A stretch of 64,000 nucleotides of DNA from a bacterium SCSIO 12696 (GTDB lineage: Bacteria; Pseudomonadota; Gammaproteobacteria; Pseudomonadales; Porticoccaceae), in contig CP073744.1 in assembly GCA_024397955.1 (NCBI GenBank), forward strand, positions 2,701,501-2,765,500, written 5' to 3'. How positions within the stretch are numbered: the stretch's first letter is position 1; every line of letters begins with the position of its first letter. The position numbers were made by a program, and so were the translations under genes. Of the stretch, positions 50,937 through 60,572 are shown piece after piece. The notes under the pieces are model-generated. The model ran no database searches. It was not told the origin of the DNA and saw only the letters and a program-made list of their open reading frames with translations.

Positions 50937-51602
50937 ATGACGCCCCATCACTATCAGCCTCCCCAGCAACCGCTGGATATCCTTTACTGTGACGACCACC
51001 TGATTGTGCTCAACAAGCCTTCCGGGTTGTTAACGGTGCCCGGACGATTACCGGAAAACCGAGATTCTCTGCTGGTGCGGGTGCAACAGCATTATCCCTC
51101 AGCTCAAGTGGTTCACCGCCTGGATATGGACACATCCGGTGTTTTGGTGATGGCGCTTACCGCACAGGCACATCGCCACCTGAGTCGGCAGTTTCAGGAG
51201 CGTCAAACCGATAAACTGTATTACGCTTGGGTGTGGGGATGTGTGTCTGAGGAATCTGGCGAAGTGGATTTGCCACTGATCTGTGACTGGCCCAACCGGC
51301 CGCTGCAAAAGGTGGACTTTGATCATGGCAAACCGTCACTGACCCGTTGGCAAAACCTGGGTGTTAGTAACGGTAATACCCTGATGCGGTTAACCCCCCA
51401 TACCGGCCGCTCCCATCAACTGCGTGTGCATATGAAGGCTATGGGCCATCCCATTCTCGGTGATAGCTTCTACGCTCACCCCCGCGCAAAAGCCGCTGCT
51501 ACCCAGTTACAACTGCATGCCGCAGAACTGGCTTTTTGCTACCCGGATAGCCACCAACCGATGCGCTTTACCGCAGAAGCGCCGTTTGCGTTGTTAAGCT
51601 GA
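50937..51602 (+). CDS. rluA: RluA-family 23S rRNA/tRNA pseudouridine synthase
   Basis: The 221-residue enzyme has the family motif HRLDMDTSG with the catalytic Asp (VVHRLDMDTSGVLVM). KPSGLLTVPGR is near the N-terminus, and LTPHTGRSHQLRVHM is typical of RluA. RluA modifies U746 in 23S rRNA and U32 in some tRNAs. I assign RluA rather than RluC/D because there is no S4 domain. It is followed by tRNA-Arg on the opposite strand. Confidence 0.88.
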   Translation: MTPHHYQPPQQPLDILYCDDHLIVLNKPSGLLTVPGRLPENRDSLLVRVQQHYPSAQVVHRLDMDTSGVLVMALTAQAHRHLSRQFQERQTDKLYYAWVWGCVSEESGEVDLPLICDWPNRPLQKVDFDHGKPSLTRWQNLGVSNGNTLMRLTPHTGRSHQLRVHMKAMGHPILGDSFYAHPRAKAAATQLQLHAAELAFCYPDSHQPMRFTAEAPFALLS

Positions 51603-51618
51603 AAGAGGGGATTTTGAA

Positions 51619-51695
51619 TGGCGCACCCGGCGCGATTTGAACGCGCGACCTTCGGCTTCGGAGGCCGACACTCTATCCAGCTGAGCTACGGGTGC
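51619..51695 (-). tRNA. tRNA-Arg (CCG anticodon)
   Basis: The minus strand reads a full cloverleaf of 77 nt. The acceptor GCACCCG pairs with CGGGTGC, with an encoded CCA end. The D arm has AGCTCAGCTGGATAGAG. The anticodon arm is TCGGC-CTCCGAA-GCCGA, giving anticodon CCG that reads CGG. The T arm has GCGCGTTCAAATCGCGC. The T loop fits the TTCRANY consensus. Confidence 0.97.
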
Positions 51696-51707
51696 ATAGG
51701 AGCGCGA

Positions 51708-51736
51708 ATGATACTGATATTGAACAAGCGCGTCTA
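51708..51736 (-). promoter_or_regulatory. Predicted promoter of tRNA-Arg
   Basis: On the minus strand TAGACG and TATCAT are 17 bp apart. They are followed by a GC-rich discriminator (CGCGCTCC), typical of stable-RNA promoters. The start would be about 6 nt before the mature tRNA 5' end. Confidence 0.5.
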
Positions 51737-51750
51737 TCTCTGCTGCGGCA

Positions 51751-51779
51751 TTTCACCGGCCTCGGTTTGACGCTATAAT
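51751..51779 (+). promoter_or_regulatory. Predicted promoter of the cytochrome c5 gene
   Basis: TTTCAC and a perfect TATAAT (51774-51779) are 17 bp apart. The start would be near 51786, about 40 nt upstream of the cytochrome ATG. Confidence 0.5.
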
Positions 51780-51826
51780 GCCGCCCTTGCAAAACACGCA
51801 TAACAACAGTGAACTGGAGCCAAATT

Positions 51827-52261
51827 ATGAGCCACATTAAATGCTGGGGTGCATTGCTGGGAGTATTATTGCTGGCCGCCTGCGGATCAGACAAACAAAC
51901 CGAATACTCTGCAGAACAGGAACAAGCCATTGCTGAGCGCATTGCTCCAGCGGGGGCTCTGGCGATGGAAGGAGACCCCATTGCGTCCGCACCAGTGGTG
52001 GCTGCTGTATCATCAGGCCCTCGTTCGGGTGAAGACATTTACCAAAAGTCGTGCTTTGCCTGTCATGCCACTGGCGCTGCTGGTGCTCCCAAACTGGGTG
52101 ATGCAGGTGCCTGGGCTGCTCGTATTGGCCAGGGCCTGGATACACTGGTGGATCACGCCTGGAACGGCTTCAAAACCATGCCCGCCAAAGGCAACTGCTT
52201 TGACTGCTCAGAAGAAGAGATCAAGGCGGCGGTGCAGTACATCGTGGATGGCAGCCAGTAA
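51827..52261 (+). CDS. Cytochrome c5-family lipoprotein
   Basis: The 144-residue protein has a lipobox (LLAAC, Cys19), so it is probably anchored in the membrane facing the periplasm. A heme c site CFACH lies at residues 76-80, with the likely axial Met at 118 (KTMPAKG). The extra pair Cys124/Cys127 (NCFDC) is typical of the cytochrome c5 group. An acidic, Ala-rich linker separates the anchor from the heme domain. It likely carries electrons in respiration, but the partner is not evident. ATG at 51827 follows GGAG. Confidence 0.88.
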   Translation: MSHIKCWGALLGVLLLAACGSDKQTEYSAEQEQAIAERIAPAGALAMEGDPIASAPVVAAVSSGPRSGEDIYQKSCFACHATGAAGAPKLGDAGAWAARIGQGLDTLVDHAWNGFKTMPAKGNCFDCSEEEIKAAVQYIVDGSQ

Positions 52262-52289
52262 TGGCGATGCGCCTGTTATAACGATTGTC

Positions 52290-52316
52290 AAAAGCCTCCC
52301 TCGGGAGGCTTTTTTG
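52290..52316 (+). terminator. Rho-independent terminator after the cytochrome c5 gene
   Basis: The stem AAAGCCTCCC/GGGAGGCTTT with a short loop is followed by T residues, about 30 bp after the cytochrome stop. Confidence 0.85.
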
Positions 52317-52385
52317 TGGCTGAACTTTCAGTTACCTCGCCGGTCATAGCGATATCCGGATGTTTTTGACCGAAAAGGTAACCCT

Positions 52386-53465
52386 ATGGGAAAGACTGTT
52401 TTACCCCTGGCTCTGGTAATGGCCAGTGGCTTGTTTCTTCATGCCTGCAATGCCGATTTGCAAACACCCGCTTCCAGCAAGCAGTTCAAAGTCACGACCA
52501 GCAAAGGTGATTTTCAAATGCCCGACCGTGATACTCTCAAGCAAAACCTGACTCCGTTGCAGTTCCGTGTGACCCAGGAAGACGGAACTGAACCCGCTTT
52601 TCGTAATGAATACTGGGATAACCACGACCACGGTATTTATGTGGATATCGTGTCTGGAAAACCCCTATTCAGCAGCCTGGATAAGTTCGAGTCCGGCAGT
52701 GGCTGGCCCAGCTTTACCCAGCCCATAGAAAGTTCTGAAATTGTTGAAAAACGCGATCTGGCGTTTGGCATGATCCGCACCGAAGTGCGCAGCAGTACGG
52801 CGGATTCGCACTTGGGCCACGTATTTGATGATGGCCCCAGGGATCGCGGTGGTTTGCGTTACTGCATCAATTCTGCGGCGCTCAAGTTTATCCCTCTGGC
52901 GGACATGGCCAGTCAGGGCTACAGCCAGTACCTACAACCTTTTGCCGATGAAGGCCTGATTGAAGTGCCGGAAAGCACGGTAGAAGTGGCCTATCTGGCC
53001 GGTGGCTGTTTTTGGGGGATGGAAGAAATTATTCGTGCCATTCCCGGTGTTACCAATACCGACGTGGGTTATACCGGTGGTGAGTTAAGTAATGCCACTT
53101 ACGAGCATGTAAAAAAGGGCAGTACAGGCCACGCAGAAAGCATCAAGGTGGAATTCGATAACACGGTATTAAGCTTTGAAACCCTGCTTCGCGACTGGTT
53201 TTTCAAAATGCACGATCCCACCACCCTAAACCGCCAAGGCAATGATATTGGCAGCCAGTATCGCAGTGCAATTTTTTATCACTCGGACCAGCAAAAAGCC
53301 ATTGCTGAAAAAGTCATTGCCGAAGTGGATGAAGCCGGTAAGTGGCCCAAGCCGATTGTGACTGAAATAGCACCAGCCGGGGATTTCTGGGTAGCGGAAG
53401 GTTATCACCAGGATTATTTGCAGAAATTCCCCAATGGTTATACCTGCCATTGGATGAGGGATTAA
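52386..53465 (+). CDS. msrBA: Exported MsrB-MsrA methionine sulfoxide reductase fusion (lipoprotein)
   Basis: The 359-residue protein begins with a signal sequence and lipobox (FLHAC, Cys21), so both activities should act outside the cytoplasm. The N-terminal MsrB domain (about 48-170) has SGWPSF and the catalytic Cys160 in RYCINS. The CxxC zinc pairs of many MsrB proteins are absent. The C-terminal MsrA domain (about 198-355) has GGCFWG with Cys208. Together they repair both stereoisomers of methionine sulfoxide. The B-A order differs from the A-B order of Neisserial PilB-type fusions. Confidence 0.92.
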   Translation: MGKTVLPLALVMASGLFLHACNADLQTPASSKQFKVTTSKGDFQMPDRDTLKQNLTPLQFRVTQEDGTEPAFRNEYWDNHDHGIYVDIVSGKPLFSSLDKFESGSGWPSFTQPIESSEIVEKRDLAFGMIRTEVRSSTADSHLGHVFDDGPRDRGGLRYCINSAALKFIPLADMASQGYSQYLQPFADEGLIEVPESTVEVAYLAGGCFWGMEEIIRAIPGVTNTDVGYTGGELSNATYEHVKKGSTGHAESIKVEFDNTVLSFETLLRDWFFKMHDPTTLNRQGNDIGSQYRSAIFYHSDQQKAIAEKVIAEVDEAGKWPKPIVTEIAPAGDFWVAEGYHQDYLQKFPNGYTCHWMRD

Positions 53466-53521
53466 CCTCTGTAAAGCTCGCTTTGTCTATCTCCCATGTT
53501 TGGGGAATAACAAGCTACTGA

Positions 53522-54298
53522 TTAAGCCTCGGCCTCGTCCGGGGCTTTTTTAATCCAGCGCCCAAAAAATACCCCGGCTTCGAACAATAGCCACATGGGT
53601 AATGCCAACAGGCATTGGGAGATTGGGTCTGGAGGGGTCAATAGCATGGCGACAATAAAGCAGCCCACCACAATGTAGGGGCGCTTACTGATCAGCTTGG
53701 CCGGCGAGATAGCGCCGGAGAAAATCAGGATCATGGTGGCTATGGGAATTTCAAAAGCGATGCCGAAGGCAAAAAACAGCTTCAGAGCAATTTCCAGGTA
53801 ACTGGTGATGTCCGGTGCTATCTGGATGCTCAGGGGGCCAGTGTGGGAAAAAAACCACCACACCAACGGGAAAATGACGTAATAGGCAAAAGCCACTCCA
53901 GCGTAAAACAAAACCACACTGGAAAGGAGTATAGGCAATGCCATTTTGCGTTCGCGGTTGTACAACCCCGGTGCGATAAAACCCCAGATTTGCGAAAGAA
54001 TGTAAGGTACCGTCAGGAACAGTGCCACCGCCAGTGTGAGCTTTAACGGCGCGAAAAATGACGCCGTGATATTGGTGGCGATCATGGTGCTGTTTTCTGG
54101 CAGCGCCGCCCGCAACGGTGCCGAGACAAATTCGTAAATCTCGTTGCTGAAGGCAAATAAACCGGCAAACAGCACCAGTGTTACCAACACGATACGCAGC
54201 AGGCGATCGCGGAGCTCAATCAGGTGGGCGACCAAAGGCTGCTTTTGGGCATCGATACCAGGGTCTTTTTCCTGGTTAGAGGAAGGCTCAGAACTCAT
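53522..54298 (-). CDS. tatC: Sec-independent protein translocase TatC
   Basis: The 258-residue inner-membrane protein has six predicted transmembrane helices. HLIELRDRLLRIV is the conserved start that receives the twin-arginine signal. ISFASFF-type P-rich loops and MLLTPPDPISQCLLALPMW near the C-terminus match the family. It overlaps the tatB stop by 4 bp and is the last gene of tatABC. Confidence 0.97.
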   Translation of the reverse strand: MSSEPSSNQEKDPGIDAQKQPLVAHLIELRDRLLRIVLVTLVLFAGLFAFSNEIYEFVSAPLRAALPENSTMIATNITASFFAPLKLTLAVALFLTVPYILSQIWGFIAPGLYNRERKMALPILLSSVVLFYAGVAFAYYVIFPLVWWFFSHTGPLSIQIAPDITSYLEIALKLFFAFGIAFEIPIATMILIFSGAISPAKLISKRPYIVVGCFIVAMLLTPPDPISQCLLALPMWLLFEAGVFFGRWIKKAPDEAEA

Positions 54299-54645
54299 GA
54301 CTTAGGCGGGGGTGATTCTTCTGTGGCGGCAGGCTCATCGGCCTCATCGTCTCTGGGAAGCGGCTCGTAGTCGTGATCGCTGGGGTCAGCTTGTTCCACC
54401 ACTTGTTGCATTTCCTGTTTGCTGGCTTCCAATTGGCGCATGATTTCTTCGTTGTGCAGCTGGCGCCGCACTTCATCCAATTGAAACTCGGTTTCCAGCC
54501 CCTGTTTCATATTGGCCAAGCTGCGTTTGAGGCGCCCCACCCACAGGCTGATAGCGCGCACCACCTCTGGCAGGCGTTTGGGGCCGATAACAATCAACCC
54601 AAGCACGGCAATAACCAGTAACTCTGCACCACCAATATCAAACAT
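54295..54645 (-). CDS. tatB: Sec-independent protein translocase TatB
   Basis: The 116-residue protein has one N-terminal transmembrane helix with the IGPKRLPEVVRA amphipathic turn. A long charged coiled coil follows (about 25-90), and the C-terminal tail is Asp/Glu/Pro-rich. TatB works with TatC to recognise Tat signal peptides. It lies between tatA (9-bp gap) and tatC (overlap). Confidence 0.96.
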   Translation of the reverse strand: MFDIGGAELLVIAVLGLIVIGPKRLPEVVRAISLWVGRLKRSLANMKQGLETEFQLDEVRRQLHNEEIMRQLEASKQEMQQVVEQADPSDHDYEPLPRDDEADEPAATEESPPPKS

Positions 54646-54654
54646 GGTTCGCGG

Positions 54655-54870
54655 TTACTTTTTCTCTTCGACGGTTTCGCTGGCGGCGGATTCCGAGGTC
54701 ACCGTTTCAGAGTCGGATTTTTCCAGCTTTTCCGGATCTTCGTTAACGGCGCTTTTAAAGCCTTTTACCGCGCCACCGAGATCGCTGCCAATAGAGCGCA
54801 ATTTTTTGGTACCAAAAATCAGCGCCACAATAATCAGGATAATTAATAATTCTTGCCAACCAAAACCCAT
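54655..54870 (-). CDS. tatA: Sec-independent protein translocase TatA
   Basis: The 71-residue protein has a transmembrane helix ([15 protein letters not shown]), the [20 protein letters not shown] amphipathic helix and an acidic C-terminal tail. TatA oligomers form the Tat translocation pathway. It starts the tatABC unit, right after hisE. Confidence 0.96.
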   Translation of the reverse strand: MGFGWQELLIILIIVALIFGTKKLRSIGSDLGGAVKGFKSAVNEDPEKLEKSDSETVTSESAASETVEEKK

Positions 54871-54896
54871 GGTTTTCCCCTTTACAAAAAGTCGTT

Positions 54897-55232
54897 TTAC
54901 GGCTGTTGACGGCTGGCTTTTTCCTCATGCCCTGAGGTGCCGAACCGACGTTCCAATTCATCGAGTACAGATTGAGCATTTTCCCCAAGGTGGGAGAGCA
55001 TCACCAGCGAGTGGAACCACAAGTCGGCAGTTTCGCCAATCAGATCACGGTTGTCGCCGCTCTGCTTCGCATCTTTGGCGGCGATAATGGCCTCGGTGGC
55101 CTCTTCACCCACCTTTTCCAGAATTTTATTCAGGCCCTTGTGGTGCAGGGAAGCGACGTAAGAATCCTCCGCTTCCGCGTTGCGCCGCTGTGCCAAAATG
55201 GCGTCCAGCTGATCGAGTATGTGGTTGCTCAT
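54897..55232 (-). CDS. hisE: Phosphoribosyl-ATP pyrophosphohydrolase
   Basis: The 111-residue enzyme hydrolyses PR-ATP to PR-AMP, the second step of histidine synthesis. The metal-binding core is [16 protein letters not shown], with [13 protein letters not shown] further on. ATG at 55232 matches the family start ([12 protein letters not shown]). It follows hisI on the same strand with a 2-bp gap. Separate hisE and hisI genes next to tat are usual in the Pseudomonas group. Confidence 0.95.
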   Translation of the reverse strand: MSNHILDQLDAILAQRRNAEAEDSYVASLHHKGLNKILEKVGEEATEAIIAAKDAKQSGDNRDLIGETADLWFHSLVMLSHLGENAQSVLDELERRFGTSGHEEKASRQQP

Positions 55233-55234
55233 TG

Positions 55235-55630
55235 TTATTTGTAAATCTCGTCTGGGGCTTTTAATACCGGGTCTGCACTGTGCCAACTCTCGTTAGTCAG
55301 CACCTTATAAAAACAGGATTGGCGACCGGTGTGGCAGGCAATGCCGCCCAATTGCTCAATTTGCAGCAATACGGTATCGCCATCGCAGTCCAGGCGAATT
55401 TCCTTGACTTGCTGCTGGTGACCAGAGGATTCTCCTTTGCGCCACAGCTGTTGACGAGAGCGAGACCAATACACGGCATAACCTTGTTCTGCGGTCAGGG
55501 CCAGGGATTCTCTATTCATCCAGGCCATCATTAGCACCCGGCCGCTGCTGGCATCCTGGGCAATGGCGGGAACCAGGCCGTCCTGGTTCCACTTTACCTG
55601 GCTGAGAAATGTGTTATCCGGAGAACTCAT
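55235..55630 (-). CDS. hisI: Phosphoribosyl-AMP cyclohydrolase
   Basis: The 131-residue enzyme opens the adenine ring of PR-AMP, the third step of histidine synthesis. Motifs are [33 protein letters not shown] and the metal-binding DCDGDTVLL and [13 protein letters not shown] at 55630 is clear. The gap to ubiB is about 60 bp. Confidence 0.96.
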   Translation of the reverse strand: MSSPDNTFLSQVKWNQDGLVPAIAQDASSGRVLMMAWMNRESLALTAEQGYAVYWSRSRQQLWRKGESSGHQQQVKEIRLDCDGDTVLLQIEQLGGIACHTGRQSCFYKVLTNESWHSADPVLKAPDEIYK

Positions 55631-55694
55631 GGTGGCTATTGTTCGATATATTGTTCGATAGTGTCTGCGAAGGGGATTATGACACGGCTATGGG

Positions 55695-57290
55695 CTAGCG
55701 CCTAAACCACAGCAGCCCCAGTGCACTGACCGCCAAGATCAATGAGGTTGCTAGTGGCAAACTGGCAGTGATGGCACTGAACACAGCACCGCCGATGAGT
55801 GCCCCCGCCAGCAGTGTCAGTGCGGAGTGGCGGCGAGTTTGTTGGCGGGGTTGTTGCAGGCTTTGTTCCAGGCGCTCAATTTGTTGCAGTGATCGATACA
55901 CCATCTGTGGAATTTGCGGCAGATGCTCCAGCCACTCGGGCCCATGGCGTTTTACTTTGTCCAGTATCGCTGCGGGGCTCACCCGGCGCTTTAGCCAGCG
56001 CTCCAAAAATGGGTGGGCGGTATTCCACAGATCGAGGTCTGGGTAGAGCTGACGGCCAAGCCCTTCCACGTTGAGCAGGGTTTTTTGCAGTAATACCAGC
56101 GAGGGCTGCATTTCCATATCAAAACGGCGGGCGGTGCGAAACAGGCTGACCAGAATATGGCCGTAGGATATTTCGCTCAGCGGGCGCTGGAATATGGGTT
56201 CACAGACCGCGCGGATGGCAGTGGTGAATTCGTTGATGGGGGTGTCTTCCGGTACCCAGCCAGAGAGTACATGCAGCTCGGCCACCTGGCGGTAATCCCG
56301 GCGAAAAATCGCCAGTAAATTCCGTGCCAGATAGTATTGGTCGTTGTCACTGAGGGTGCCCATAATGGCGCAGTCCACCGCCAGATAACGGGGCTCTGCG
56401 GGTTTGCTGGCATCCACAAAAATATTGCCCGGGTGCATATCGGCGTGGAAAAAATTGTGATCGAACACCTGGGTAAAAAAGATTTCTACGCCCCGTTCCG
56501 CCAGTGCTTTAAAGTCAGTGTGCTGTTGTTTAAGGGCATCTACATCGGTGACCGGGGTGGCGTAGATGCGTTCGGTCACCATCACCTGTTCGTTGCAGTA
56601 TGGCCAATACACCTCCGGAACATACAACAAGCCAGACAGTTCCGCTGTGGCGAAATTGCGTTTCAACAAAGAGCCATTGGCGGCTTCTCGCTGCAAGTTC
56701 AACTCATCAAAAATGGTGGTTCGGTAATCGGCAACGATTTCTTCCGGACGCAGGCGACGCCCTTCGCTGGTGCGCGCCACCAGCTTGGCCAGGGTTTCCA
56801 GCAGCAGTAAGTCTTGTTCGATGGTGCGTTCGATCCCCGGGCGGATCGCTTTGACCACCACTTCCGTGCCATCTTTTAAGGTGGCAGCGTGCACTTGAGC
56901 CACCGATGCCGATGCCAATGGCTCTCGGCTAAATTCGGCAAACAGGTTGTCTACGTTGTCGTTCAACGCGGTTTCAACGATATCGATAAACTGCTGTGGC
57001 TCGAAAGGGGGAACCCGATCTTGTAATTTATCCAGCTCAGCAATCATATCCGGTGGTACCAGATCCGGCCGGGTACTGAGCAGTTGACCGAATTTAATGA
57101 ATACCGGCCCCAGTTCTTCCAGTGCCAAGCGCAGGCGCTCACCTCGGCAAGCTTTGGGCTCGCGCAGTAGCTGTGAAGGCTTTACCAGTAGTTTCAGGGC
57201 AGGCGGCAGTTGTTGGTCACTGAAAAATGTGTCCAGGCGATGGCGCTGGAATACTCGAATGATTTTACCCAGGCGGCTGATACGTCTCAC
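55695..57290 (-). CDS. ubiB: Ubiquinone biosynthesis ATPase/kinase-like protein UbiB
   Basis: The 531-residue protein kinase-like protein is needed for ubiquinone synthesis and probably uses ATP to assist lipid intermediates. The KxGQ motif is visible in [26 protein letters not shown] carries the ATP lysine region, and [10 protein letters not shown] the catalytic loop. Two transmembrane helices end the protein (about 480-528). The start is GTG at 57290, directly after the ubiJ stop, with AAGGA upstream. It follows ubiE-ubiJ, the conserved order. Confidence 0.95.
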   Translation of the reverse strand: MRRISRLGKIIRVFQRHRLDTFFSDQQLPPALKLLVKPSQLLREPKACRGERLRLALEELGPVFIKFGQLLSTRPDLVPPDMIAELDKLQDRVPPFEPQQFIDIVETALNDNVDNLFAEFSREPLASASVAQVHAATLKDGTEVVVKAIRPGIERTIEQDLLLLETLAKLVARTSEGRRLRPEEIVADYRTTIFDELNLQREAANGSLLKRNFATAELSGLLYVPEVYWPYCNEQVMVTERIYATPVTDVDALKQQHTDFKALAERGVEIFFTQVFDHNFFHADMHPGNIFVDASKPAEPRYLAVDCAIMGTLSDNDQYYLARNLLAIFRRDYRQVAELHVLSGWVPEDTPINEFTTAIRAVCEPIFQRPLSEISYGHILVSLFRTARRFDMEMQPSLVLLQKTLLNVEGLGRQLYPDLDLWNTAHPFLERWLKRRVSPAAILDKVKRHGPEWLEHLPQIPQMVYRSLQQIERLEQSLQQPRQQTRRHSALTLLAGALIGGAVFSAITASLPLATSLILAVSALGLLWFRR

Positions 57291-57950
57291 TCAGGCGTCC
57301 TTAGATGGTTGATCGGTGGAGGGCTCAACTATCGATCGCTCAGCAACCTGTTGTTGCAGGCGGCGAATCCGTGCGGCAAGGCGATCCATGTCGCTACTCA
57401 GAGTGCGTACCGCAGCCCCAAAGCTGGCAACTTGCTCTTTGGCCGGTATTAGCAGAGCTTCATCCTGAATAAAGTTCTTGGCCACCGCTGCGGCCCGAGG
57501 ACGGGCCTGCTGTTGCCATTGATGGGCACTGCGGGCAGCCTTGATGGCAAGGTGGGCGGGGAGTTCGCCAATCAGCTCGGCGAGCGCGCCTTCCCAGTCG
57601 ATATCCAGATCCCCAAGTATGGTTTTCAGGGCTTGCAATCGATCCAGCTGGCCGCGTACCTCAACCCCGCGCCCGGCGAGAGTGTCGTCATCACTCAGTG
57701 CCATGGCAATCAGGTCACTGGCTGAACCTTTCACCCGAACGTCCGGCTCGGTTTCTGATTCACTGTGCAGCTGGATCTGGCCATTATGACTAACCAGATA
57801 AATCACCACGGCAGGGGAGGTGAGCTCCACGCAGAGCGTGCACGGGCCCATTTCGTTCAAACGGTTACCGGTGGCAGGGTCGTATTGCAGGGCGCGATTG
57901 ATGGCGACTTCTGCCCCTGCCAGTGCGGTGCTTTGAAGCTGTGCAATCAA
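57291..57950 (-). CDS. ubiJ: Ubiquinone biosynthesis accessory factor UbiJ (SCP2 domain)
   Basis: The 219-residue protein has an N-terminal SCP2-like lipid-binding domain ([21 protein letters not shown], then [14 protein letters not shown]). A long coiled coil follows at the C-terminus ([11 protein letters not shown]). UbiJ binds ubiquinone intermediates in the Ubi complex with UbiK. No ATG fits. TTG at 57950 overlaps the ubiE stop and follows CGAGGT. The frame could extend to 58007. Confidence 0.88.
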   Translation of the reverse strand: MIAQLQSTALAGAEVAINRALQYDPATGNRLNEMGPCTLCVELTSPAVVIYLVSHNGQIQLHSESETEPDVRVKGSASDLIAMALSDDDTLAGRGVEVRGQLDRLQALKTILGDLDIDWEGALAELIGELPAHLAIKAARSAHQWQQQARPRAAAVAKNFIQDEALLIPAKEQVASFGAAVRTLSSDMDRLAARIRRLQQQVAERSIVEPSTDQPSKDA

Positions 57951-58714
57951 GCCTTGAAACCTCGGTGCAGTGCCACGATGCCGCCAGTCATGTTGTGATA
58001 GCTGCAATTGTCAAAACCGGCGTCCACCATCATTTGCTTCAATGTGCTTTGGTCCGGGTGCATGCGAATCGACTCTGCCAGGTAGCGATAGCTGTCGGCG
58101 TCATTGGCCACCAGCTGGCCCATTTTGGGCAGCAAGTTAAAAGAGTAGAAATCGTAGGCTTTGCCCAGCAATTCACTGGTGGGTTTGGAAAACTCCAACA
58201 CCAGTAAGCGGCCGCCGGGTTTGAGTACGCGCAGCATGGAGCGCAGTGCCAGGTCTTTGTCGGTGACATTGCGCAGGCCAAAGGCAATGGTGATGCAGTC
58301 GAAGCTGTTGTCCGGGTAGGGCAAGTACTGAGCGTCCGCCTGAGTGAAATGCACGTTGCCGGTAACGCCATTATCCATGAGCTTGTCGCGGCCCACTTTG
58401 AGCATGGAATCGTTGATGTCGGCGAGCACCACTAAGCCTTGTTCGCCGACAATACGGGAAAATTTGGCGCTCAAATCACCGGTACCACCGGCGATATCCA
58501 ACACATGGTGGCCAGCACGCACGCCAGATAACTCGATAGTCAGGCGTTTCCACAAACGGTGAATACCCCCGGACATCAGGTCGTTCATCAGGTCGTATTT
58601 GGCGGCGACGGAGTGAAATACGTCGGCAACCTTGCCGGCTTTTTCTGCGGTTTTGACGGTTTCAAAACCGAAATGGGTGGTGCCGTCGGCGCTCCGATCT
58701 GCTGTTTCGCTCAT
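57947..58714 (-). CDS. ubiE: Ubiquinone/menaquinone methyltransferase UbiE
   Basis: The 255-residue SAM-dependent C-methyltransferase acts on the ubiquinone (and menaquinone) ring. The SAM motif [31 protein letters not shown] and [21 protein letters not shown] match COQ5/UbiE. ATG at 58714 gives the family N-terminus. It overlaps ubiJ by 4 bp. Confidence 0.97.
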   Translation of the reverse strand: MSETADRSADGTTHFGFETVKTAEKAGKVADVFHSVAAKYDLMNDLMSGGIHRLWKRLTIELSGVRAGHHVLDIAGGTGDLSAKFSRIVGEQGLVVLADINDSMLKVGRDKLMDNGVTGNVHFTQADAQYLPYPDNSFDCITIAFGLRNVTDKDLALRSMLRVLKPGGRLLVLEFSKPTSELLGKAYDFYSFNLLPKMGQLVANDADSYRYLAESIRMHPDQSTLKQMMVDAGFDNCSYHNMTGGIVALHRGFKA

Positions 58715-58813
58715 GGTGGTGTGCCTTGTTTGAGGTCTTTGCAAAGGGGGCAGATTGTACTATGGATGTGGTGCTAAGTGTGGGGAGTCCTGCGGGTTGC
58801 CGTAGCTGGAAGG

Positions 58814-59599
58814 CTACACGATGATTTGGCTAACGACCCCACAGCGCAGCCACTCTTGCAGCTGCCCGGCCATAGTTTGCCCTACCTGTTCTTCGGGAAG
58901 ATCTTCGGCGGCCTGCGCACAAAGGTCTGCAAAATTGGCACCTCGTACCGCTAATTGCAGGCTATTCCATTCCAGGGCATCGCAAGATCGAAATTCCGAC
59001 AGTCGTTCGGGGCTGCGCCACAGTAGCCAAAGGCTGTCTGGCTGCTCAGTGGCGGGCTCTGGTGCCTGCTCTGCGCGCAATCGCTGCCAACTTTCTACAC
59101 TGTTCCACCGGGCGTTGAAAAATTGCACGCTGGGGTGCAGGCGCAGCTGCATCTGTGGCCACTGTTCAGGGGCCAACTGTTGCAACTGCTCAAGGGAGGC
59201 TCGGTTGGCTTCTGGGGCGTCAAATACATCCATCAGTAGCCGTTCAAAGGCGGCGATTTCACCGATGATGGGGTGGCTTTTAAACGGTTCTGTTGTGGCC
59301 AAGTACTGCGGCAGTTGGTTGGCAAACTGCCGCAGAGAGCGGTGCTGGGATGGGTGATTTTGAATATAGCCGGCAACCATTTGCTCGAACAGGTCGTCAC
59401 CCAGATAAAAACCCAGCATTTCGTGGTCGTTGTCGATGGTTTCCCGCAAGCGCAGCCGATAGGCATTGCGGTAGATATTCAAACGCACATCGGCACCCAG
59501 TTGAGGGTCATCTTGCACCAAGTCGTCCATTGTCGAACCGGTGTCTACTGCGGTTAAAAACTCAATAAAGCGCTGTTGCAGTTCGGCCAGCTCGGTCAC
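58814..59599 (-). CDS. bufC: BufC-type partner protein (DUF2063) of a bufferin cluster
   Basis: The 261-residue protein has an N-terminal DUF2063 region (LQQRFIEFLTAVDTG, then NIYRNAYRLRLRETIDNDHEML). In bufferin and methanobactin-like clusters such proteins partner the DUF692 enzyme that modifies the precursor peptide. It overlaps bufB by 4 bp and uses a GTG start. It is the third gene after bufA and bufB. No fourth DoxX-like gene (bufD) follows. Confidence 0.8.
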   Translation of the reverse strand: MTELAELQQRFIEFLTAVDTGSTMDDLVQDDPQLGADVRLNIYRNAYRLRLRETIDNDHEMLGFYLGDDLFEQMVAGYIQNHPSQHRSLRQFANQLPQYLATTEPFKSHPIIGEIAAFERLLMDVFDAPEANRASLEQLQQLAPEQWPQMQLRLHPSVQFFNARWNSVESWQRLRAEQAPEPATEQPDSLWLLWRSPERLSEFRSCDALEWNSLQLAVRGANFADLCAQAAEDLPEEQVGQTMAGQLQEWLRCGVVSQIIV

Positions 59600-60459
59600 A
59601 GGGTGGCCTCGGTGGTGGTTGCCGTACGCAGGGCGCTAGCGGGCAGTTGTTGCTGGGCGATGGATTTGGCTTGCTGGAGCTCACTGTACAGTTCGTCAAA
59701 ACTGGGAATGTTGTCGTCCCGTTCAATCATGGTGCTGATGGCACCAAAGCGTTGCAGAGCTTTGGCGTACAGCTCCCATACCGGGTCGGGTACATCGTGG
59801 TCGTGGGTGTCCACCACGTAGTCGCCATAGTCGGAGTGACCGGCCAGGTGAAATTGTTGTACACGGTTGCGGCTGATGCCATCCAGATACTGCTGTGGGT
59901 TAAAGTGGTGGTTGCGGGCGCTGACGTAAATGTTGTTGATATCCAGCAGTATCAAGCAGTCGGCGCGCTCGGCCACTTCGTTTAAAAATTCCCACTCTTC
60001 CATGGCGGAATCCTGATAAGTCAGGTACGAAGAGACGTTTTCTACCAGTATTTGCTGACCCAAAAAATCCTGTACCTGGCGAATGCGCCCGGCAATGTGA
60101 TTCAACGCTTCTTCGGTGTAGGGCATGGGCAACAGATCGTGGCTGTTGATGCCGCCTTGGGATGTCCAGCACAGATGATCCGACAGCCATTGCGGTTTGA
60201 CCTCGGCTGCCAGAGTTTTCAGACGCCTCAGGTAATCCATATCCAGAGGGTCTGTAGAACCCAGTGACAGGGAAACCCCGTGCATCACCATGGGGTAGCG
60301 TTCGCGAATTTGCTGCAAATAGTATTTGGGCTTGCCGCCACTGATCATAAAATTTTCAGAAATCACTTCGAACCAATCGATATCCGGCTGATGATCGAGA
60401 ACGTGTTGGAAGTGATTGGTGCGGAGCCCCAGGCCAAAGCCGAGAAAGCGCTTGTCCAT
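59596..60459 (-). CDS. bufB: BufB-type DUF692 family metalloenzyme
   Basis: The 287-residue protein belongs to DUF692, iron-dependent TIM-barrel enzymes that modify cysteines of peptides, such as MbnB and TglH. Conserved segments are FGLGLRTNH, WFEVISENFM, HGVSLSLGSTDPLD, SDHLCWTS, LVENVSSYL, LLDINNIYV, FHLAGHSD and DTHDHDV. The His, Asp and Glu residues in them would bind metal. A GGGAG Shine-Dalgarno precedes the ATG at 60459. It lies 113 bp after bufA across a strong hairpin. Confidence 0.88.
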   Translation of the reverse strand: MDKRFLGFGLGLRTNHFQHVLDHQPDIDWFEVISENFMISGGKPKYYLQQIRERYPMVMHGVSLSLGSTDPLDMDYLRRLKTLAAEVKPQWLSDHLCWTSQGGINSHDLLPMPYTEEALNHIAGRIRQVQDFLGQQILVENVSSYLTYQDSAMEEWEFLNEVAERADCLILLDINNIYVSARNHHFNPQQYLDGISRNRVQQFHLAGHSDYGDYVVDTHDHDVPDPVWELYAKALQRFGAISTMIERDDNIPSFDELYSELQQAKSIAQQQLPASALRTATTTEATL

Positions 60460-60517
60460 AGGTTTCTCCCAATGCATAAAAAACCTGATGTCTAAAAACT
60501 TGATCCTGAAAACAACA

Positions 60518-60543
60518 ATACCACCGGGCGAACCCGGTGGTAT
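60518..60543 (-). terminator. Intercistronic UUCG hairpin between bufA and bufB
   Basis: An 11-bp perfect stem (ATACCACCGGG/CCCGGTGGTAT) closes on a TTCG tetraloop on the minus strand, followed by a U-rich tract (TGTTGTTTTC). It may partly terminate or stabilise the bufA transcript so that the precursor is made in excess of its modifying enzymes. Confidence 0.7.
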
Positions 60544-60572
60544 AGGCTTTGATACAGCGTTTAAACAGGCTA

